Assembly: GCF_963966145.1 (NCBI RefSeq)
Contig: NC_091048.1
Coordinates: 6,076,001-6,140,000, forward strand
Length of the DNA stretch: 64,000 nt
Direction of reading: 5' to 3'
Source: Tenebrio molitor
Lineage: Eukaryota > Arthropoda > Insecta > Coleoptera > Tenebrionidae
Below the pieces are notes generated by a model. It was not told where the DNA came from and did not search any database. It saw only the letters and a list, made by a program, of their open reading frames with translations. Positions 58,296 to 64,000 of the stretch are shown here, piece after piece (within the stretch, counting starts at the first letter, position 1; every line of letters begins with the position of its first letter). A program made the position numbers and the translations under genes.

Positions 58296-58554
58296 TACAA
58301 AGCACCCTGAAAGGTGGATTGGATGAAACGGTCCAATGTTTTGGCCGCCAACATCTCCGGATTTAAATTCTTGTGATTTGTTTTATGGGGACATTTAATA
58401 GGTAGCCGATAAATTCGGTCGAAGAACTAACTGAACGAGTCGTACAGTCGTAATTTGCCCAAATTCGGAAGACCGTGAAGTTTTTTCAAGGGTTCGTGCA
58501 TCATTGACGCAGGCATGTATCAAGTATCAAGGACAACATTTTTACCATTTACTG
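58296..58554 (+). pseudogene. Mariner/Tc3-like transposase C-terminal fragment
   Basis: WIG followed by a stop, then NGPMFWPPTSPDLNSCDLFY, gives the catalytic SPDLN block (about 58320-58385). In another frame NSVEELTERVVQS follows, and a further shift brings VFSRVRASLTQACIKYQGQH, then FYHLL and a stop at 58554. This is the same protein family as the fragment at 32.8 kb, covering the region around the last catalytic acidic residue and the C-terminus. Two frameshifts and internal stops make it a pseudogene. Inverted repeats were not found around it. Confidence 0.75.
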
Positions 58555-59039
58555 TGAATAAGGTCGGATAAGAATGAAAGTGTTTTTTCAACACAAATTT
58601 CTTATGTGTTGATAGTTTTCGTTGTAGCTTTTTTACCACTCTCATTAATTTATTCTTCATTACCGTCGACCACGGGCCGGCATGAGGTGAATTTTGAATT
58701 TTTAAATAAATAAAAATAAAGTACAAAGTAGTGTCTATTCGTGTAATATTTTCAAATCGAACAAAAATTTCATTTTTCTATTTTGCACCTATAACACAGT
58801 CAGTATAACACTCAAACGGGTTTCGAAAAGGAGCTCTTTTCGATACGCTTACTTAAATTTTTAATGTTGACAGTGACTCATAGTGAGTTGTTGCTAGGTG
58901 ATCACTGCATTTCACGACACTTTAAATCCAAAACTTATAATTGTTGGTCTATTTACCAGCGTTACCAACCCTTATATTTGCCAAATATAATTTTCTTAGC
59001 ATTATGTTTTGGACTTTTTTTAAATTTAAGGGGCAAAAT
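58555..59039. other. Unassigned sequence
   Basis: Probably the body attached to the fold-back unit that follows, but I find no second copy to prove it. Confidence 0.25.
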
Positions 59040-59185
59040 AGAAAAAATATTGTATTATACTCATTTTATAAGCCATTTTGTCGCACTTGTTTGCTTATAG
59101 CACTCGTCGCTGCGCTCCTCGTGCTCTAAAAAACGCATGCGACAAAATGGTGTCTTATAAAACTCGTATAATTAAATAATAAATA
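59040..59185. repeat. Fold-back unit, copy F
   Basis: TTTTATAAGCCATTTTGTCG pairs with CGACAAAATGGTGTCTTATA. Outer TTATACTCA pairs with CTCGTATAA. The core is ACTCGTCGCTGCGCTCCTCG. The right terminus is AAATACTATT (about 59175-59184). The arms are about 24 nt with one small indel. Confidence 0.75.
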
Positions 59186-59339
59186 CTATTATTTATGTCT
59201 TGTGATCAAGAAAATTGTGACAGAGTCAGCCTTAATAATGAAGTCTTTACTAAAATTTATTTAGGTTGCTAACAATACATAATGTTTTACAAAAGTGGGT
59301 AAAAAGTAAACTTAAACCGTGGCTGCATAGTGTGCACAT

Positions 59340-59525
59340 GTTTACATGAAACATCAATAAACAACCAACAACGTTCTAACTTTAGTTTCTAGCATTCGTA
59401 TTTTCTGGCTGTAGTTTGTGCAATACAAATTGCTGCAATTTACTGAAATAAAAGTCCTCGTAGTAATTTTTAGGTTTACGTATTTTTAATTTAAGTACTC
59501 GTACTTAAAAATTATCGCCATAATG
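59340..59525. repeat. Dispersed repeat, partner of 27.74 kb
   Basis: Same-strand match to 27740-27905 in several ordered blocks. It lies about 150 bp after fold-back copy F. Confidence 0.5.
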
Positions 59526-60079
59526 TTTTCTTTTCCTTTATTCATTTTCTCTTAAATCACCGGCATTTCCAAGACTGCATCCATTGCATTGCATGATCAC
59601 ACGATACAATGAGTTAATTTAGTAATATTAATGAAGTAATGAGATTTACACTATGTAGAGAACAAAAAGTTCCACGTTACCATTACAGGTATGTAATAGT
59701 AACATTTATTAGCGCGCATGAGGAAATCAAGTAAAACTTACAGATGTTATTCTTTATACAGGTGATTCCTAAAAAACGCCGCAAGCTGTAACTTTGTTAT
59801 TTATTGAGGAAAAAAAATCAAAATTAATGATTCTACAAGCACTCTGAGAGGACTCCAATTCTAATTTTTTTAACATTAACTTCATTGCCCAGCGATACTC
59901 AACTTTTTTTTCTTAAATAGCAATGCATAATTTTTTAAATGTATTCTGTTAGAGGATTTTTTCTAAATTAAATGACGTTTTAATATCTTTGTTCTGGTTA
60001 CGAACTTGACTATGTTGACAGACTTCATTGGAGCAAGATTTGAAATATAATTTTGTGTTAATAAAATAAACTAATTTTA
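59526..60079. other. Unassigned AT-rich sequence
   Basis: ATACAGGTGATTCCTAAAAA at about 59757-59776 resembles a lone mariner-type end. No gene. Confidence 0.3.
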
Positions 60080-60480
60080 TCGTCAAGCTGTCGAAAGTCG
60101 TGCCTTTGTGTATCTCAATAAAAACGGTTAAAGTGGCATTTTTTTCTGAGCGGAGTAGCAGTACTTCAAGTCCTAGGAGTAGAAGTGTCCACAGGCGGCT
60201 CGACCGAGTATTTGTCACCATTTATTTATCAATTACACGAAATATGTAATCAGTTCCCTTATGGTCTATCACGAGCCGCCCGTTGTGGGCGTGTCCATGG
60301 CATGGATATAGATGTCAGAATTCTCAGATGCCAAAATAAAAAATAGCGCAAGATGACCGTTCACTGTTAAAAAGTAAACAGTTGTAAGTTGTAATCGTTT
60401 GCTATTCACGTTTTGAAAATGTTTGTTATATTTTGCGAATAACTGAGGTATGTCCGATGCTATTGAAAAGGAAATGCATT
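60080..60480. repeat. Dispersed repeat, inverted partner of 15.0-15.5 kb
   Basis: Reverse-complement match to 14990-15470, including GGGCGTGTCCATGGCATGGA and GTTAAAAAGTAAACAGTTGT. The middle carries an indel relative to the other copy. Confidence 0.65.
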
Positions 60481-60586
60481 CCGCCCCTCGAGAATTGACG
60501 CACGCAGATCGCTGCAAACTATGTAGGAGCTAGTCCCACCAAAGTCCCGAAAAGTGTATGATTGCTGCTGAGTTCCCTAGAGGAAG

Positions 60587-60655
60587 AGTTATAAATTATT
60601 ATTGTAGATAGTTATAAATTATTATTGTAGATAGTTATAAATTATTATTGTAGGT
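60587..60655. repeat. Three-copy 23-bp tandem repeat
   Basis: The unit AGTTATAAATTATTATTGTA plus GAT is repeated three times (60587-60609, 60610-60632, 60633-60655). Only the last unit differs, by one base. Confidence 0.95.
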
Positions 60656-60846
60656 TATGTCTGACCGGTGCTTGTGATGCGATGAATTCACCAATTTGAC
60701 AATGAGAGACATCGAAGATTTGAGCTCTGCTATTTTAGTTAAGGTTCAGGATACTAAAAATTATAAATCGCGATCATTCACCATTTTGGGAAAGTTTTAC
60801 GTGGAAAATTGCAGAAAGTACATCGGATAATTTAGACAGCATTATA

Positions 60847-61153
60847 TCGGGCCTTCAAATAAATATATATTTAGAGTAGGCGTAGGCGACATTCTAATTC
60901 TGTTAACAGTGTAAAGATAATTTTTGTAGGTAACCAATTATTCACCGGAGTTACACAGGTTGCATAGTATGCTTTTTCCCAATTTTATATTGTCATATTC
61001 CGTACAAAAATTAAAAATATTATCTAACTATCTAACCTAATTTTATTTCGTTAAATGTCAGACGTTTCTTGTGTCATTTTCTACGCTGGAAAAATGTTGC
61101 AAACAATTGAATTTCCATAGGTTGCTCTAAATATAAATTTATTTGAAGGCCCG
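60847..61153. mobile_element. MITE with TATCGGGCCTTCAAATAAAT ends
   Basis: CGGGCCTTCAAATAAATATA, then TATTTAGAG, at the left is inverted at the right (CTCTAAATATAAATTTATTT, then GAAGGCCCG). Terminal repeats are about 29 bp with one mismatch. The ends resemble the two other TATCGGG families in the window. Non-coding. Confidence 0.9.
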
Positions 61154-61182
61154 TTAGCTTTACTAATATTATCAAACTTCAA

Positions 61183-61433
61183 GTACTATTCCGGACACGG
61201 AATCTTGGCCAACATTTTTTAGACATTTCTAAAAAAATGACGTAAACCAGTCATTAGTGTCATTAATGAATGACAATTATTAAAAATCACTTTGAAGTTT
61301 TTTTTGTGACATCAAAAAAGCAGGGAAATGGCATTATCGAGTCAAGACTTGGGTTATATTCAATAAAGGCCAGTTCACACATATTTGTCAGTTAATTGTC
61401 AGTCGTGGCCAAGATTCCGTGTCCGGAATAGTA
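61183..61433. mobile_element. 251-bp MITE with perfect 29-bp inverted repeats
   Basis: GTACTATTCCGGACACGGAA, then TCTTGGCCA, at 61183-61211 is exactly inverted at 61405-61433. The interior has GTCATTAGTGTCATTAATGA-like direct repeats. It starts 30 bp after the previous MITE. The perfect ends suggest recent movement. Confidence 0.9.
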
Positions 61434-61569
61434 CCAATAACAAGGGAACTAGAAATTACTAGTGCCTTAAAATTTGAAAACTGCAAATTTCAAGATTGTA
61501 ACTGCAGGAAAATAAAAATAAATAAGTGAGTTCATGTTCGATTTTTTTTTTGTGATCCGCTTGTGAATA

Positions 61570-61714
61570 AAGTAGTACCTATATGTATGTCATTCAGAGT
61601 AGAAAGTCTTTTTCTGCTTCGCCCAGTTGTCGACCTCGACTTCGTCTCGGTCTTCAATCTCTGGGCTTAGCACAAAAAGACTCACTTCTAGTCTTAATGA
61701 TATAATCTACTATT
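61570..61714. repeat. Fold-back unit, copy J
   Basis: AGAGTAGAAAGTCTTTTTCT, then GCTTCGCCCAG, pairs with CTGGGCTTAGCACAAAAAGA, then CTCACTTCT. The core is CGACCTCGACTTCGTCTCGG. The right end is ATCTACTATT (about 61705-61714). Confidence 0.7.
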
Positions 61715-61728
61715 AACAGTTTTAGGTC

Positions 61729-61947
61729 TATTGGGCGATTCAAAATGATTGTGGCCAAGTATGGCAACTATGTACGAAAATTTATGTGGCAACTGTTGGG
61801 TAGGGTAGAGTTGAGATTTCTTTGACAGTTCATAGGCGTGCAATTTTGAAAGTTGTCAAATCAATGTCCAATGGAATTTAAAAAATCAAATGCACGCTTA
61901 TGAAATGTCATACAAATATTATTATTATTATTTTGAATCACCCAATA
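61729..61947. mobile_element. MITE with TATTGGGTGATTCAAAAT ends, copy 2
   Basis: TATTGGGCGATTCAAAATGA at the left and the inverted right end (TTTTGAATCACCCAATA). The left half matches copy 1 at 52.0 kb through ATGGCAACTATGTACG. The right half has lost most of its matching arm and gained an ATT-rich stretch (about 61915-61932). Confidence 0.85.
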
Positions 61948-64000
61948 TGTCACGCTTTTAATCGCCATTTTTGTAACTTGCTTTCACACTTTTTCTTAAT
62001 TACATACCTAGTTAAATAATACCAAATAACGGACTATTCAGTATTAATTTTTAATTCACCCTTCTGCTTGTTCAAGTGAAATTTTTGGTCTTTTTACGAA
62101 TTTAAATGATTTGCAGCACTACTCATCCAACTTAACCCCAGACAACAATATTCTTGATTTATTAAAGATTCCCAAAGAAAATGCATTTTAACTTTCAAAT
62201 TTATAGCTTTTGGTGAAACAACTAAAAATCTCACCGAGTTACATGAGATGGATGTTTCCATAACAGCAATTGAAGATTCCAATTATTGCACACAATTTCT
62301 AATTCCGCTTTGATATAATTCAACCCTGGTAGCGACAATTTAATTTGAATGATGTTCGTACATTATTAACAGTAATTCCAAACTAATGCTTATTTAAATT
62401 TTAATTTCCCCATTTTCCCGGGATTCACATAATTATGTAAATATTTCGAATATCCTAATTACGTTGCAGGATCATATGCTTTAATATCTTTTAACCGCTT
62501 TCAACTGTAACGCCGTAGATTCGGCCGCATTAACTTACCCCGCTTAAATGAACATTTGATTCAATACAGCAAAAAGCTCCACCACTGGTGGTAAAACTTC
62601 CGGGTCGAAAGACCCCCTCTATTATAAACATAAAGCTCGAACATAGAAAAAAGTTAATTTGAAAAGATAAACACAAGTTCTATTTATGAACTGCCGACGG
62701 ATATATTGATTCGGAAGGAATCTTAAAATTTAAAAAGCGATTTGTGCCGTTATCTCATATCCGTCGATTGTAAAACTGGAATAAACATGCCGACTCCCAA
62801 ATATTGGAATATTTATGTTGGGGTATATATGTTAAGAGAGGAATACATAAAATATGAACGTTAGGAAGAGAGCGAAAGTCAATATTTTTTACGGCCTTGT
62901 TCCCAGATCTGGAACAAGGACGCGACAAATTTTTTTGGTAAAGTGTCGATGCGAAGTGTGGCCCAGTTGTAAATTTGTTTGTGTTGTTTTCCGGCCCGGC
63001 CCTCTTATGCAAATCTCTTTTGGACCGGAAGTACAGTGCAAAATCAACAGAACGTCTGGTGCACAATCGAAGGAAAAGAGGGACAAAAGCGCTGTTTATG
63101 TTTCATCAACACTACTGCATTAGCAATGCTAAGTTCGTAGCGGAGATTTATCATTTAAGGCGAGATAAAATTGTAAAAGTTTGTACTTCACACAAAACAG
63201 ACTTTGAATGCAAATACGAGTGGTGTATAAGTGGATGAACAGTATGCAAATTCTGTCGGTTTACATATTTCAGACGATAGGGACATTTGTTATACTCTTG
63301 AGAGTTTTAAATGAAAAGGTTTTGGGTGAAACTTTTTAAACGACGCATTTTTCCACCTACTCGGGCGCAACTGAAAACTTCTTAATTTGGGTGGATGCAT
63401 AAATAACGACATAAAAAAATACTGCTAAGTGAGTCTGTCGACCGGAATAATCCCGCAATACACAATAACACGGAAAAACCTCTATTTCCCGACTAGATAA
63501 CAAAGGAGTCCGGAAGCGTAATTTAATTTTTCCTCCAAAGCTCCTTTCCCGGCGCAATTTAAATGTATGCAACCCGGACTCCTGCATCCTCTCTAAGACT
63601 GCTCATCGTCTTTGACGGAAACTGACGGGAATATCGCCCTTTCTTTAATCCGACCTCTTTCTTGCGCCGACCGGAATCCGGAAGAGCGTCTCCGAGATAG
63701 GACCGAATCACTGGGATATTTTATATTTATTGCGTCTAACTTCAGACGTATTTATTTTCGCATTTGACGGTCTGGCTGAAAGCGCACCTAGCTAATATTT
63801 TTGCAGTTTTATTAAAATACATCTCCACATTTTTCGCCGACGGAGATAATATACGGAGAGAGGAGCTTTATGTTGTTATACTTCAATATTTCAGAACTTC
63901 ACTTCCCCATTACTTCTGGCGTCGTTCGTAAACTTTGCACCAATTCCACGGCCCAAACGGAATCTAAATTAAAATCTAAATTAATTTCGCGCGTTTTTAC
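61948..64000. other. Mostly unique sequence to the window end
   Basis: No gene recognised. GC content rises from about 62.85 kb. Overlapping frames occur on both strands (62755-63238), which argues against any single one being real. No paired inverted repeats or second copies were noticed. The rise in GC could mean that a gene lies just beyond the window. Confidence 0.35.

Noticed and set aside
2436..61714. Reading the fold-back units as parvovirus-like terminal hairpins
   Set aside because: No viral replication or capsid coding sequence is associated with any copy, and the attached bodies are short and non-coding.
1..64000. CRISPR arrays, bacterial operons or phage genes
   Set aside because: No regularly spaced direct repeats with unique spacers. 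Transposons, SINEs and base composition point to an animal genome.

Overview
This window looks like AT-rich, gene-poor DNA from an insect genome. A beetle is my best guess, but that is inference and rests only on base composition and repeat content. I find no complete host protein-coding gene, rRNA or functional tRNA. All long open frames are either wrecked transposon genes or short frames running through repeats. The bacterial vocabulary (operons, ribosome binding sites, CRISPR) does not apply.

The recognisable coding matter belongs to mobile elements. These are: an R4/Dong-like non-LTR retrotransposon with reverse transcriptase and a restriction-like endonuclease, broken into several frames (37.5-39.5 kb), plus two 3'-end fragments of the same family (14.7 kb and 57.6-58.1 kb); the 3' end of a second, unrelated non-LTR element (44.0-44.9 kb, minus strand); a very decayed third reverse transcriptase (about 19.0-19.3 kb); three Tc1/mariner-type transposase relics (32.8, 35.2-35.6 and 58.3-58.55 kb); and a possible tyrosine-recombinase-like relic (35.9-36.1 kb). 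Two tRNA-derived SINEs lie at 1.1-1.4 kb (minus) and 22.06-22.38 kb (plus).

Most of the remaining structure is non-coding DNA transposons. I paired terminal inverted repeats by eye and found many MITE-like elements: 11.1-12.1 (nested), 16.5, 18.4, 27.1, 28.6, 28.9, 32.7, 33.4, 34.6, 37.05, 41.9, 43.4, 47.0, 52.0, 55.4, 60.8, 61.2 and 61.7 kb. Several belong to the same families.

The most interesting signal is a set of about 20 fold-back units spread through the whole window. Many have a boundary close to AATAGTTATTTAT (or its complement). Each has long self-complementary arms whose sequence is largely private to that locus, and usually a GC-rich core resembling CTCGCTNCGCTCG. At least three unrelated bodies are joined to this type of terminus: about 330 bp at 4.2/39.5 kb, about 700 bp at 13.4/50.0 kb, and about 450-500 bp at 23.5/53.0 kb.

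Possible host signals are few: a TATA/initiator pair with exact spacing at 54.33-54.36 kb, a GC-rich patch with a TATA box on the minus strand at 6.46-6.6 kb, and a few unrecognised open frames that could be exons (8.3 kb; 41.2-41.5 kb, minus). The window is best read as intergenic or long-intron DNA built by repeated nested transposition.
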